Positions 41,286 through 50,872 of a stretch of 64,000 nucleotides of DNA are shown piece after piece. The notes beneath the pieces were generated by a model. That model had not been told where the DNA came from. It saw only the letters and a program-made list of their open reading frames with translations, and ran no database searches. The stretch comes from Paenibacillus sp. YYML68 (GTDB taxonomy: Bacteria > Bacillota > Bacilli > Paenibacillales > NBRC-103111). Every line of letters starts with the position of its first letter. Position 1 is the first letter of the stretch. The position numbers and the translations under genes are program-made. The DNA lies in assembly GCF_027923405.1 (NCBI RefSeq), contig NZ_BQYI01000001.1:4972501-5036500 (forward strand), read 5' to 3'.

Positions 41286-43940
41286 TTATTTGCATGAATA
41301 CATGAATTGATATTCGCCTGATCCTACTTCCAGCTGCACACCCGCTTCCGTCTGCACGGCCGAGCGGACGCCTTCCGCAGTCATCGCCGGCACGCCGGAT
41401 TCCTCCACCCGATCGAGCACCGCACCTGGCAGTATCACCGTCGCCCCTGTGTTAGGCGGTATCGTCACCTTCACCGAGATCGCGCCATTCTCTTGGCGTT
41501 CCCAGCCTGCTGCCACTACTCCGTACATCGAGCAATAGGAGGCCTGGGCATAATCGATGGCATCCGTAAGCTGCGGTGCAATACGCGACTTCTTGTAGCC
41601 CGGGTATTCTTCGTCCGTGTCGAGGCCAGCTGCAACCCGGTATAACCACTCGCCGATCGATCCGTATGCATAATGGTTGTAGGAGTTCATCGGATCGGTG
41701 CATAACGAGCCATCCGGCTGAATACCGTCCCAATGCTCCCAGATCGTGGTTGCCCCCTTCGTAATCGGGTACAGCCATGAAGGGTACTCCTTCTGCAGAA
41801 CAAGCTTATAAGCAAGCTCCGTATAGCCGTGCTTCGACAGCGCCAGACACAGATAGGGCGTGCCGACGAAGCCTGTTGTCAATCGATTGTGATTCTCCTC
41901 TACGTATCGGGCCAGAATCGACGCAGCTCGCTCCCGGTCGGTATCCTCCAATAGATCGAACATGAGTGCCAGCACGTACGCTGTTTGCGTCGGCGAAGCG
42001 ACCCTTCCGTTCGGAGTGACGAATTCCTTGCGGAATTCCCGGGCCACCTGAGCACTCAGCTCCGTATAGCGAGCCGCGTCCTCCTGCTTGCCCAGCACAT
42101 GGGCTGCCTTCGCTACGAGAGACGAGGAGTACGCATAGAAGGCGGTAGCGATCAAGTCCTTCGGAGTCGCTCCCATACGGGTACCCTTCGGTGCATCCAT
42201 AGCAAGCCAATCGCCAAAGTGGAAGCCTGTATTCCACAAGTATTCGTGATCGCCTTGCGAGCGAATGTATTCGACCCAGCGGACCATACTATCATACTGC
42301 TGCTCCAGCACTCGCCGATCCCCATATCGCTCGTACAGAACCCAAGGGCAGATTACCGCCGCATCCCCCCATGCTGATGAGGAATGCTGTCCCCGCAGAA
42401 TATCAGGAATTACGAAGGGTACCCCTCCATCCGGAAGCTGGTCCGCCGCGAGATCCTTCAGCCATTTGGTAAAGAACGTAGCGACGTTCATATTGAACGC
42501 GGCGGTACGAATGAACACTTGAGCGTCCCCCGTCCAGCCTAATCGTTCATCGCGCTGAGGACAGTCCGTCGGTATGTCGAGAAAGTTCCCCTTCTGTCCC
42601 CATACGATATTGCGCTGCAGCTGATTGACCATTTCATCCGAGCATTCAAAGCTGCCTGTCTGATCCATGTCACTGTATATGACCTGAGCGACGACGCTTG
42701 ACGCGACAAGCTCATGAGGAATACCTTCAACTTGAATATAGCGGAAGCCCTGGAATGAGAAATACGGACAATAACGTTCGACTCCGCCTCCTCTGCAAAT
42801 GTAGGTAATCGTTTGCTTCGCCGTACGCAGATTGCTCGTATAGAAGTTACCAGCCTCATCCAGCACCTCCGCATGACGCAATGTAATCGTATGCCCTTCC
42901 TCCGCCTCGACGGTAAGCTTCACCCAACCAACCAGGTTCTGTCCAAAATCAACGACCGTCTCACCGTTCGGAGTGCGCAGCACGTCAACAGGTGTGAGCT
43001 CCTCCACGACACGAACCGCCTCGCCCTCCTGCGCAATTAACGTGTCGAAGCCGTGCTCCAGCAGTGATACGTCTGTCCACTGGCTATCATCGAACCCGAT
43101 ACGACTCCAGCCATCCTGCTCAAGCCGGGCATCATAGACCTCCCCATGATACAGCTCGGACATGAGCAATGGACCTGCACTAGCCTTCCAGGAACGATCC
43201 GAGACGATCACATCCTCCGTTCCGTCCTCGTACTGCACATGCAGCTGCACGAGAGCAGCCCGCTGGCTGCCATACAGGTCGCTTGAGCCCTTCCAGCCCA
43301 AATTCCCCTTGTACCAGCCGTTACCCAGCATCACACCTAACGCATTCTCACCGCTCGCAAGCAGCCTCGTGACATCGTAGGTCTGGTATTGCAGCCTCTT
43401 GCTGTAGCTCGTCCAGCCGGGAGTAAATAAGGTATCATCGGCCTTCTCTCCGTTCACGAACAGCTGATACACCCCAAGGCTAGTCGCATAGATGCGTGCA
43501 GCGACAATGCCTTCACGCAGTGTGAATGGCTTACGCATATACGGACACGCCTCCGGCTGCTCGCAGCTTGCTGTAATCCATGCAGCCGTCCACTCGCTAG
43601 AGTCCAGCAGCGCGGTCTCCCAATAGACTTCCTCGCTCCAGTCTGACTCGACGTCGTCTTGATCCCATACCTTCACACGAGCCTCGTAACGCGTCCTTGA
43701 TGTGAACGCAGGACCTTCATAGGGAACATGAACGGATTGATTAGACACGATCTTACCCGTATCCCACCATACGTCCCCTCCTGCTGATACAATCAGCCTA
43801 TAGGCAGATTGCTGCGCGGCTCTGTATGGTGCATGCAGCTTCCAGCTCAATCGGGGACTACGCTCATCCATGCCGAGTCGGTGGACCTTGTATTCACAGC
43901 GCAAATCATACGGCTTCATACCGATCTTCACTTCCACCAT
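41286..43940 (-). CDS. GH78 alpha-L-rhamnosidase
   Basis: An 884-residue cytosolic enzyme with the full GH78 architecture: an Ig-like N domain (YDLRCEYKVHRLGMDERSPR), two jelly-roll domains (ATSLGVYQLFVNGEKADDTL, MLGNGWYKGNLGW), the (alpha/alpha)6 barrel from about 420, and a C-terminal beta domain. The catalytic region DCPQRDERLGWTGDAQ near residue 460 contains the canonical acids. TTIWEHWDGIQPDGS near residue 735 is also typical. Unlike the GH78-like protein at 13490 all key residues are conserved. It removes terminal alpha-L-rhamnose from imported oligosaccharides. It is flanked by GH3 (41 bp upstream) and a sulfatase. Confidence 0.95.
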   Translation of the reverse strand: MVEVKIGMKPYDLRCEYKVHRLGMDERSPRLSWKLHAPYRAAQQSAYRLIVSAGGDVWWDTGKIVSNQSVHVPYEGPAFTSRTRYEARVKVWDQDDVESDWSEEVYWETALLDSSEWTAAWITASCEQPEACPYMRKPFTLREGIVAARIYATSLGVYQLFVNGEKADDTLFTPGWTSYSKRLQYQTYDVTRLLASGENALGVMLGNGWYKGNLGWKGSSDLYGSQRAALVQLHVQYEDGTEDVIVSDRSWKASAGPLLMSELYHGEVYDARLEQDGWSRIGFDDSQWTDVSLLEHGFDTLIAQEGEAVRVVEELTPVDVLRTPNGETVVDFGQNLVGWVKLTVEAEEGHTITLRHAEVLDEAGNFYTSNLRTAKQTITYICRGGGVERYCPYFSFQGFRYIQVEGIPHELVASSVVAQVIYSDMDQTGSFECSDEMVNQLQRNIVWGQKGNFLDIPTDCPQRDERLGWTGDAQVFIRTAAFNMNVATFFTKWLKDLAADQLPDGGVPFVIPDILRGQHSSSAWGDAAVICPWVLYERYGDRRVLEQQYDSMVRWVEYIRSQGDHEYLWNTGFHFGDWLAMDAPKGTRMGATPKDLIATAFYAYSSSLVAKAAHVLGKQEDAARYTELSAQVAREFRKEFVTPNGRVASPTQTAYVLALMFDLLEDTDRERAASILARYVEENHNRLTTGFVGTPYLCLALSKHGYTELAYKLVLQKEYPSWLYPITKGATTIWEHWDGIQPDGSLCTDPMNSYNHYAYGSIGEWLYRVAAGLDTDEEYPGYKKSRIAPQLTDAIDYAQASYCSMYGVVAAGWERQENGAISVKVTIPPNTGATVILPGAVLDRVEESGVPAMTAEGVRSAVQTEAGVQLEVGSGEYQFMYSCK

Positions 43941-43980
43941 CTCACACCTCTTTAGGTTGTAATGATTACTACTAAGTAAC

Positions 43981-46272
43981 TCAGCTCACTGGCACTACGT
44001 TCAGCACAACCGATTCATACTGCTTCGAGCTCGTTCCCACCATGATCTTGAACTCCCCAGGCTCTACGATCGTCTCGTACTGTTCATCCGTAAAGCTCAG
44101 CATGGAGGGCTCGATGAGGAAGGACACCGTCTTCGTTTCACCCGGCTGCAGTGTAATTCGCTTGAAGCCCTTCAACTCCTGAATAGGCCTTGTCACCGAG
44201 CTCACCAGATCCGTGATATACAGCTGCACGACTTCGTCCCCGGCTACCTCACCCGTATTGCTTACATCGATAGATACGGTAACCGTCCCCTCCACGGTCA
44301 TCGAGCTCGAGCTCAATTGCAGATGACGATATTCGAAGGTTGTGTAGCTTAAGCCGGAACCGAACACGAACAAGGGCTCATCATGCTCCACGAATAAATA
44401 TTTTTTGAATAATCCGGTCGGTTTTTGTGAATAGTATACCGGCAGCTGGCCGACTGAACGCGGGAATGTGATAGGCAGCTTCCCGCTAGGATTCACATCG
44501 CCGAACAGCACATCCGCTACTGTATGGCCCGTCTCTTCCCCCAGATACCATCCTTCCAATATGGCCGGAACGTTCTGTGCGATGTAGTTAATCGTAAGCG
44601 GACTACCGTTAATAAGAATGACGACAGTCGGTGTTCCTGTCTCCACGATTCGCTTCACGAGCTCATCCTGGGACCCCGGTAGATTCAGGTCAGCCCGATC
44701 CCCCCGATCATCATTGAAAAATATCGCTTCCCGGCTCGTTAATGTGTTGCCGCCCACGCAGACGACCGCTACTTCACTTTCCTTAGCCACCTGCACCGCT
44801 TCCTCAATCCAAGCCACATTCTCATCTAGCGAGCGCAGCTGCGGATTGTTTAAGCGTCGATCCAGCTCCGTCTCCCCGCCATCGTCCTTGCCTTTAATAA
44901 TGTCACAGCCTTTGGCATACACGACCTCCAGCTGCCCCTTCGTTTTGGCTATAATGCCATCGAGAATGCTAATTCCTTTATTCGGCTTCGTGCTGTAGGA
45001 GCCCGTACAGATCGGATGAGCATTCGGCCCAATGACAGCAAGCTTGCGGAGCTTATTGAGTTGAAGTGGCAGCAGGCCGCCTTCATTCTTCAACAACGTA
45101 ATGGACTTGTCTGCGACTTCCTTGGCGAGCTTCTTATGTGAATCACAGTTAATAATCCGCTTCGCATAATCTGCATCCGCATAAGGGTTCTCGAATAGTC
45201 CCAGAAGAAACTTAGCTCGTAATATTCTCGCTACCGCAATATTCAATACTTCTTCCAAGGACGGGTCTTCGGCTACAGCCTCAAGCAAATGGATATAGCA
45301 TCCGCCGCCCGGCAAATCCATGTCGAGTCCAGCCTTCAACGCCTTCACGGCCGCTTCCTTCTGGTTGCTCACAACATGGAACAGAATATCCAGTCTCGAG
45401 CTGTCGAAGTAATCAGATACCACAATCCCGTTAAAGCCCCAATCTTCGCGAAGCGTATCGGTAAGCAGCTTCCTGTTGCCATGACACGGTATCCCGTCAA
45501 TCTCATTATGGGAAGGCATCATGCCAAGAGCACCCGCCTCCTGGACGACCGCTTTGAAGGGAGGCAAGATTTGATCCTGCAGAACACGTAACGGTATGTG
45601 GCTCGGGGCAAAATTACGTCCGCCATCGGACTGGGCATAGCCAGCAAGATGCTTAGGGGCTGCAATCACATGCTCCGCATCCACAGCTGGACCATCTCCC
45701 TGCAAGCCTCGAACGGCAGCGACACCCATTCGCGTAACGAGGAACGTATCCTCGCCATACGTTTCCTCGGTCCGGCCCCAGCGAGGGTCTCTTGCCAGAT
45801 CAAGCACAGGCGTATGCGCTTCATGGCCCCCTCTAGCCCTCGCTTCCTTACTCATCGCGGAGTACACACGTTCAATCAGCTCCGTATCCCACGTACTGGC
45901 CATCGCGATCGGAATAGGGAAGCTTGTTGCATCCTTCGCCAGATGTCCATGCAGACACTCCTCATGCACCATCACAGGTATGCCCAGTCTAGTCTGATTG
46001 ACAAAATAGCTTTGAAGAGCATTGAGCTTTTGGATTCTCGTTTCAATCGAGTCGCCCTTGAACGGAAGCTGAATCGCCCCGGCTCCATGGGTGTAGATGT
46101 CGTCGATACTTCCATCGGCCAGACTTCCGTCCTCATTGAGCTTCACATCAAACGTCTGACCTACTTTTCCGATGGACATCGTTTGTACGACCTTCTCCGC
46201 CAACGTCATCCTTTGCAGCAAATCCTCAACACGGGCGTCCACAGAGAGGGCCGCATTTTTGTAAGACTCCAT
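43981..46272 (-). CDS. GH3 beta-glycosidase (xylosidase/glucosidase type)
   Basis: A 763-residue enzyme; ATG at 46272 lies nine bases after GGAGG, while the earlier ATG at 46305 lacks a site. GH3 signatures are DLARDPRWGRTEETYGED (about 158-175), KH at 207-208 (APKHLAGY), and the nucleophile Asp287 in GIVVSDYFD. The second alpha/beta domain (about 390-610) and a fibronectin-III-like C-terminal domain follow. There is no signal peptide. Bacterial enzymes of this length with SDY are often beta-xylosidases or beta-glucosidases; xylose would suit an ulvan-like substrate, but specificity is not readable. It is third in the operon after the two permeases. Confidence 0.93.
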   Translation of the reverse strand: MESYKNAALSVDARVEDLLQRMTLAEKVVQTMSIGKVGQTFDVKLNEDGSLADGSIDDIYTHGAGAIQLPFKGDSIETRIQKLNALQSYFVNQTRLGIPVMVHEECLHGHLAKDATSFPIPIAMASTWDTELIERVYSAMSKEARARGGHEAHTPVLDLARDPRWGRTEETYGEDTFLVTRMGVAAVRGLQGDGPAVDAEHVIAAPKHLAGYAQSDGGRNFAPSHIPLRVLQDQILPPFKAVVQEAGALGMMPSHNEIDGIPCHGNRKLLTDTLREDWGFNGIVVSDYFDSSRLDILFHVVSNQKEAAVKALKAGLDMDLPGGGCYIHLLEAVAEDPSLEEVLNIAVARILRAKFLLGLFENPYADADYAKRIINCDSHKKLAKEVADKSITLLKNEGGLLPLQLNKLRKLAVIGPNAHPICTGSYSTKPNKGISILDGIIAKTKGQLEVVYAKGCDIIKGKDDGGETELDRRLNNPQLRSLDENVAWIEEAVQVAKESEVAVVCVGGNTLTSREAIFFNDDRGDRADLNLPGSQDELVKRIVETGTPTVVILINGSPLTINYIAQNVPAILEGWYLGEETGHTVADVLFGDVNPSGKLPITFPRSVGQLPVYYSQKPTGLFKKYLFVEHDEPLFVFGSGLSYTTFEYRHLQLSSSSMTVEGTVTVSIDVSNTGEVAGDEVVQLYITDLVSSVTRPIQELKGFKRITLQPGETKTVSFLIEPSMLSFTDEQYETIVEPGEFKIMVGTSSKQYESVVLNVVPVS

Positions 46273-46321
46273 TTCGAATACCTCCATAATATTAATAGCT
46301 TCCAAGGGCGCGTATCAGACA

Positions 46322-47212
46322 TTACCCCTTGAGCGAACCAATCAGAATACCTTTAATGAAGAAGCGCTGAACAAACGGGTATACAATTAGCAGAGGCAAG
46401 GCCGAAATAATAATGACGGCATACTTGATGATATCCGCAATCTTCGCTTGCTCGGCCATAGCAGCCATAGATTCGCCGTCCATCATCATATTGGCGCTCA
46501 TCTCATTCACGATCAGAATTTCTCTCAAAAATAACTGTAATGGGTACAGCGAGCGGCTCTGCAAATACATCATCGCATTAAAATATTGGTTCCAGTGGGC
46601 CACGCCGTAGAACAAGGCCATAACCGCGATAATCGGTCCGGAGATCGGTAGAATGACCCGCAGGAACAAGGAGAGATGGGAGCAGCCATCCACCTCGGCT
46701 GCTTCCTCCAGCTCCCGGGGAATCGTATTCTGGAAGAAGGTCCGGGCGACGATTAAGTTCCAGACGCTGGCTCCTCCTACGATCATTAGCACCCATGGCG
46801 TGTCCAATAGATTCAGGTTCTTAATAACAAGATAGGTCGGAATGAGTCCGCCGTTAAAAAACATAGTCACCAAAAAGATGCCCGTAATGAAGTTGCGACC
46901 GTACAAATCTTTGCGAGCCAGTGCATATGCGCAAGGAATGGTCAATAATAGGTTGAAGCACGTTCCGAGCACCGTATACAGGATCGTATTACGGTAGCCG
47001 GTCCAGATGTCCGGGTTCTCCAGTACTCTTCGATAACCGTCGAACGTAATGTCGATAGGCCACAGCCACATCTGTCCGGTATTGACATAGGCCGGGTTGC
47101 TAATCGATGCACTTACAACATATACAAGCGGATACAAGACGACGAGCGTCACCAAGAGCAGTCCCAAGCGATTGACTGCATCAAACACACGATCCCCCAA
47201 AGAGGTTATCAC
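46322..47212 (-). CDS. carbohydrate ABC transporter permease, LplC/YtcP type
   Basis: A six-helix CUT1 permease. The GTG at 47212 (MITSLGDRVFD) leaves a 25-bp gap to the upstream permease and gives 296 residues; the longest frame (to 47272) would overlap that gene by 35 bp and has an unlikely Lys/Cys-rich N-terminus. The EAA loop is LEEAAEVDGCSHLSLFLRVI and the C-terminus is KGILIGSLKG, as in the first importer. It pairs with the LplB-type product upstream. The binding protein is probably the stand-alone lipoprotein at 36640-38265. Confidence 0.9.
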   Translation of the reverse strand: MITSLGDRVFDAVNRLGLLLVTLVVLYPLVYVVSASISNPAYVNTGQMWLWPIDITFDGYRRVLENPDIWTGYRNTILYTVLGTCFNLLLTIPCAYALARKDLYGRNFITGIFLVTMFFNGGLIPTYLVIKNLNLLDTPWVLMIVGGASVWNLIVARTFFQNTIPRELEEAAEVDGCSHLSLFLRVILPISGPIIAVMALFYGVAHWNQYFNAMMYLQSRSLYPLQLFLREILIVNEMSANMMMDGESMAAMAEQAKIADIIKYAVIIISALPLLIVYPFVQRFFIKGILIGSLKG

Positions 47213-47237
47213 AGCTCCCACTTCCTTCCGTTTACAT

Positions 47238-48152
47238 TTACCACAAGCTAGTTTGGCTGACCTTACGAGCAATCCTGTTGATCGTCACCAGAAGCACCAG
47301 ATTGATGACCGAATTGAATAGCCCCACCGCTGCAGAGAAGCTGTATTGAGCCTGAAGCAAGCCGCTTCGGTACACGTAGGTTTGGATCACCTCAGATGAA
47401 TCCATGTTCAGCTGGTTTTGCAATAAGTAGACCTTCTCGAATCCGATCGACATGAAGCTGCCAATGCTCAGGATGAGGAGAATGATAACCGTCGGCATAA
47501 TTCCCGGTAAGTTAATGTTCCAGACCCGCTGCATTCGGGTTGCCCCGTCGATCGTAGCGGCCTCGTGCAGCTCCGGGTTAATCGCGCTCAGTGCTGCGAT
47601 ATAGATGATCGAATTCCAGCCCAGCTGCTGCCACGTCCCTGACCAAACGTAGATGGACTTGAACCATTCAGGCTCCGTCATGAAGCTAATGGGCTCCCCT
47701 CCAAGCAAGACGATACCCTTATTCAAGATCCCCGTACTCGGATGGGACAGCGATACGATAATGCCCGCTACTACGACTACAGATATAAAGTGCGGCGCAT
47801 ACGTAATAATCTGGACACTCTTTTTGAACATTCCGTTGCGCAATTCATTAATGGCAAGCGCGAACAGAATCGGGAGAGGAAACAAGAGGAGCTCGTATAA
47901 ACTAATTAATACAGTGTTCTGAATAATGGTCCAGAAGGATGGGGAATTGAAGAATCGTAAGAAATGCTCTAAGCCGACCCATTCGCTACCCGTAATTCCT
48001 TTAGAAGGAATAAAGTTTTTGAACGCGATCTGAACGCCATACATAGGTAAATAGTTAAAGATCGTGAAATAAATCAACGTTGGCAGTATAAACAAATACA
48101 GATGCCAATTCCGTTGGATTTGCTTCTTCCAGGTCTGCATGTAAATGCTCAT
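47238..48152 (-). CDS. carbohydrate ABC transporter permease, LplB type
   Basis: A 304-residue six-helix CUT1 permease, first gene of a six-gene operon (permeases, GH3, GH78, sulfatase, clan-A hydrolase). GAGGTGAT precedes the ATG. It has the TIFNYLPMYGVQIAFKNF start, GSEWVGLEHFLRFF, the EAA loop (HEAATIDGATRMQRVWNINL) and a RKVSQTSLW C-terminus. It is clearly homologous to the LplB protein at 26333 but not nearly identical, so the locus has two distinct importers. A promoter of the shared class and a divergent Cache/AraC regulator gene lie upstream. Confidence 0.92.
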   Translation of the reverse strand: MSIYMQTWKKQIQRNWHLYLFILPTLIYFTIFNYLPMYGVQIAFKNFIPSKGITGSEWVGLEHFLRFFNSPSFWTIIQNTVLISLYELLLFPLPILFALAINELRNGMFKKSVQIITYAPHFISVVVVAGIIVSLSHPSTGILNKGIVLLGGEPISFMTEPEWFKSIYVWSGTWQQLGWNSIIYIAALSAINPELHEAATIDGATRMQRVWNINLPGIMPTVIILLILSIGSFMSIGFEKVYLLQNQLNMDSSEVIQTYVYRSGLLQAQYSFSAAVGLFNSVINLVLLVTINRIARKVSQTSLW

Positions 48153-48198
48153 AACACAGGATCACCTCTTGTTGGTTGACGTTACGTAACTTGATCAG

Positions 48199-48235
48199 AC
48201 TGTAGCATCCTGCAGACCATGACGTAAATATCCGC
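48199..48235 (-). promoter_or_regulatory. shared-class promoter of the permease-glycosidase operon
   Basis: Minus strand GCGGATATTTACG (48235-48223), 18 bases, TACAGT (48204-48199). The 13-mer is identical to that upstream of the GH39-like gene, at identical spacing. Confidence 0.75.
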
Positions 48236-48289
48236 CTTATCCTTCATAAACGAATCCTTCGTTATGTTCTACATACGATGTGAATCCAC

Positions 48290-48298
48290 AATATCCGC
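48290..48298 (-). promoter_or_regulatory. second GCGGATATT half-site
   Basis: GCGGATATT in the same orientation, 63 bp (six helical turns) from the copy at 48227-48235 and nearer the divergent regulator gene. It could be a distal AraC site for both genes. Confidence 0.45.
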
Positions 48299-48415
48299 TT
48301 ACTCCGGCATACTCGAATTCGCTTTTCGGGCGTACTCCTTATTTTTTCTCTTTATTGTTCCAGGACAAATAGGTACAATAAGAGATACATTTGCCCTAGG
48401 AAAGGAAGCATCCAG

Positions 48416-50659
48416 ATGAGATGGAACTTGTATACCAAGTACTTACTTGCATTCATTGTTATGTTCAGTATACCGGTAGCCATTCTGGGGGTATTCATAT
48501 ACACCGGTGCCGTAAGCGCGCTTCGAACGGAGATTGAAGAAACGAACCTGAATCGATTGCACCAAGCTGTAGAGCTTATGGACCAGCAATTTCTTGGCTT
48601 GAGAGATACGACCGTACTCATGTCTCTGAACCCAGATCTATCCCGCTACCAGCTTCTCAATGATACCTACGCCTCCATGGAGGTGATTAAGGAAATCCAG
48701 AAATACAAGGCAAGCTCCTCGTACTTTGAAGATATTTTTTATCATCTGTACGGGAGTGACCAGTTCTACTCTTCAGCTGGCTTATTCAGCACTTCATCGT
48801 TAATTCGAGATTATTATAGAAGCAACAAGGAAGCTTCTGCGCACTGGATGAGCAAGCTGGAGGAGAACAAGCTTCCCTTCGTCCGTCCCGCCGATCCCAC
48901 TCACAACACGTCCAAGGAAATTATGACGATTGGGATCCCCTTTCCTGTGCGCTCCGTAAGCCCTTATGGCATCGTGTTGTTTCTATTCGACAGCCAGAGG
49001 CTGTATCAGCTCATGGCACCGATTCTGGGTGACTTCCGCGGCGCTGTATTTGTATTTGATGAGAATCGTAACCTTCTTACCTCCAGAACCAACAGCATGG
49101 TCATTGAAGACCGATTTATGACGGAGCTGCTCGATCAGGCGGCTGACAGCAAGCAGACCTCTGTGGTCAAGGAGCTCGAGTCGACTTCTGTAACGTGGGT
49201 GAAATCAGAAGCAACCGGATGGACGTACATGACCCTTATTCCGACCGATCAGTTTTATCAGCGTGTGCTGAAGCTGACGAATTTGATCTGGTATGTGTTG
49301 TTGTCTCTGGTCTTGATCGGAGTTGCGGTGGCAATATTGCTGTCAAGACGCTTCTACAAGCCCGTGCAGCAGCTAATATCCAGAATCCAGCTTGAGCTCG
49401 AAGCAGCACATCCCAGAATTAACCAGGAGTTTGATTATATTACACATTCCTTTGAAAGCATGTCCCAAAGCCAGCAAACGCTGCTCGATCAGATGGAAAA
49501 TCAGAAGCACCTGATCCAGGATCAGTTTCTAGTCAAGCTCATCAGCGGCTTCTTTACGGCAGAATCGGATGTGCGCGCTTTCATGAAGGAGCACCAGATT
49601 ATGCTGCAAGGTGTCTCGCACTTCGTCCTATGCTTCAGCGCGGAGGATGCAGATGCAGCCTTAACTCAAGAGCTGGCACGCAGCTTATCGGATTACGCCA
49701 ACGAGGATATGTATGCGTACCCTGTTGAATCGTACCAGCGTGGGATGTTCACCTGCATCGTCGGCGTATTGAAGCATCCTCCGGAGCCATCGCTTGCTGT
49801 GGACGAGGCCGCTCGCGAGCTGCATCGAGTGATATACAGCATTGCGGGTACGAAGCCCACCATCAGTATTGGCCGAATGTACGATGGCTTCATGGGAATC
49901 CACCGATCATACATTGAATCACTGGCGGCCAAAGAGTATGAGTTGAAGTTTCCTTCCGGCAGCATCATTCGATATCCCGATATTGTCAACTGGAACGAGC
50001 AGGAGTCGACCCGTTGGTATTCTGCCGACATTAAGCTCACTCTGCTTCAGTCGATTAAACAAGGTGACGAGCAGCTGGCTCTCGAGTCCTTGAAGCAGAT
50101 TATCGCGGAGATTAATGAACAGAAATCACTTCTGATGACCAAATGTATGACATCTGATCTCGTTAATTCCATATTCAAGCTGGTTCATGTACAGGCATTG
50201 CCGCATAAGTCAGAGACGTTCAAGCAGCTTCTGAACCAGCAGTCTATGGATATGTTTGAGTCGGAAATTAAAAGCTGCATTGTAACACTGTGCCAGCTTT
50301 CTAAGCAGCGGAAGGATGAGGAGTTCTCTGAGCTAGGTCAGCGAATGATGTCGTATATTCATGATCACTTCTTGTTATACGAGTTTAATTTAAGCCAGAT
50401 GGCAGATGAGCTCTCGCTTTCTTCATCCTTCATCAGCCGTTCGATTAAGGATTTAACCGGATCTACCTTTACGGAATATGTGTTTGATCTTCGAATGGAG
50501 CATGTGAAGCAAGAGCTGCTGCATACCGATAAGTCCGTGAAGGACATTATAACCGGAGCTGGTTACGTGAATGTGTCCTACTTCATCGATCGATTCAAGA
50601 AGAAGGAAGGCATGACGCCGGGGGAGTATCGCAAGACAGGAAGACAAGCGGAGAGGTGA
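48416..50659 (+). CDS. transmembrane AraC regulator with Cache sensor
   Basis: A 747-residue one-component regulator; AGGA lies nine bases before the ATG. Transmembrane helix 1 (about 8-30, FIVMFSIPVAILGVFIY), an extracellular dCache-like domain, transmembrane helix 2 (about 290-308), a degenerate middle domain (ISIGRMYDGFMGIHRSYIES) and the C-terminal AraC DNA-binding domain (about 645-742; LSLSSSFISRSIKDLTG, SYFIDRFKKKEGMTPGEYR). It is divergent from the permease-glycosidase operon, whose control region has two GCGGATATT sites, so it is the best candidate activator of that operon. Its own transcript ends at a strong hairpin. Confidence 0.92.
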   Translation: MRWNLYTKYLLAFIVMFSIPVAILGVFIYTGAVSALRTEIEETNLNRLHQAVELMDQQFLGLRDTTVLMSLNPDLSRYQLLNDTYASMEVIKEIQKYKASSSYFEDIFYHLYGSDQFYSSAGLFSTSSLIRDYYRSNKEASAHWMSKLEENKLPFVRPADPTHNTSKEIMTIGIPFPVRSVSPYGIVLFLFDSQRLYQLMAPILGDFRGAVFVFDENRNLLTSRTNSMVIEDRFMTELLDQAADSKQTSVVKELESTSVTWVKSEATGWTYMTLIPTDQFYQRVLKLTNLIWYVLLSLVLIGVAVAILLSRRFYKPVQQLISRIQLELEAAHPRINQEFDYITHSFESMSQSQQTLLDQMENQKHLIQDQFLVKLISGFFTAESDVRAFMKEHQIMLQGVSHFVLCFSAEDADAALTQELARSLSDYANEDMYAYPVESYQRGMFTCIVGVLKHPPEPSLAVDEAARELHRVIYSIAGTKPTISIGRMYDGFMGIHRSYIESLAAKEYELKFPSGSIIRYPDIVNWNEQESTRWYSADIKLTLLQSIKQGDEQLALESLKQIIAEINEQKSLLMTKCMTSDLVNSIFKLVHVQALPHKSETFKQLLNQQSMDMFESEIKSCIVTLCQLSKQRKDEEFSELGQRMMSYIHDHFLLYEFNLSQMADELSLSSSFISRSIKDLTGSTFTEYVFDLRMEHVKQELLHTDKSVKDIITGAGYVNVSYFIDRFKKKEGMTPGEYRKTGRQAER

Positions 50660-50720
50660 ATACGTTATCTCTTGAGGATCGTCCCTTGAATGTCTGAACC
50701 ATCCTCTGCGTGCCAATACA

Positions 50721-50778
50721 ACATAAGGGGCGAGCACGGCCGCTAGCTTCACGCTTGCAGCCTGCTCGCCCCTTATGT
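50721..50778. terminator. strong bidirectional terminator
   Basis: 16-bp perfect stem ACATAAGGGGCGAGCA / TGCTCGCCCCTTATGT with a further inner GGC/GCC pairing, between the + strand regulator and the - strand ECF S-component gene. Confidence 0.85.
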
Positions 50779-50872
50779 GATCATAACAAGTTCATTCCGT
50801 GCGCCTCATAGCAGCTGCGTTCATTCCAGCTGTCAGGCCGAACGTCCGCTACTGCGGAACAGTGACTAGCTC

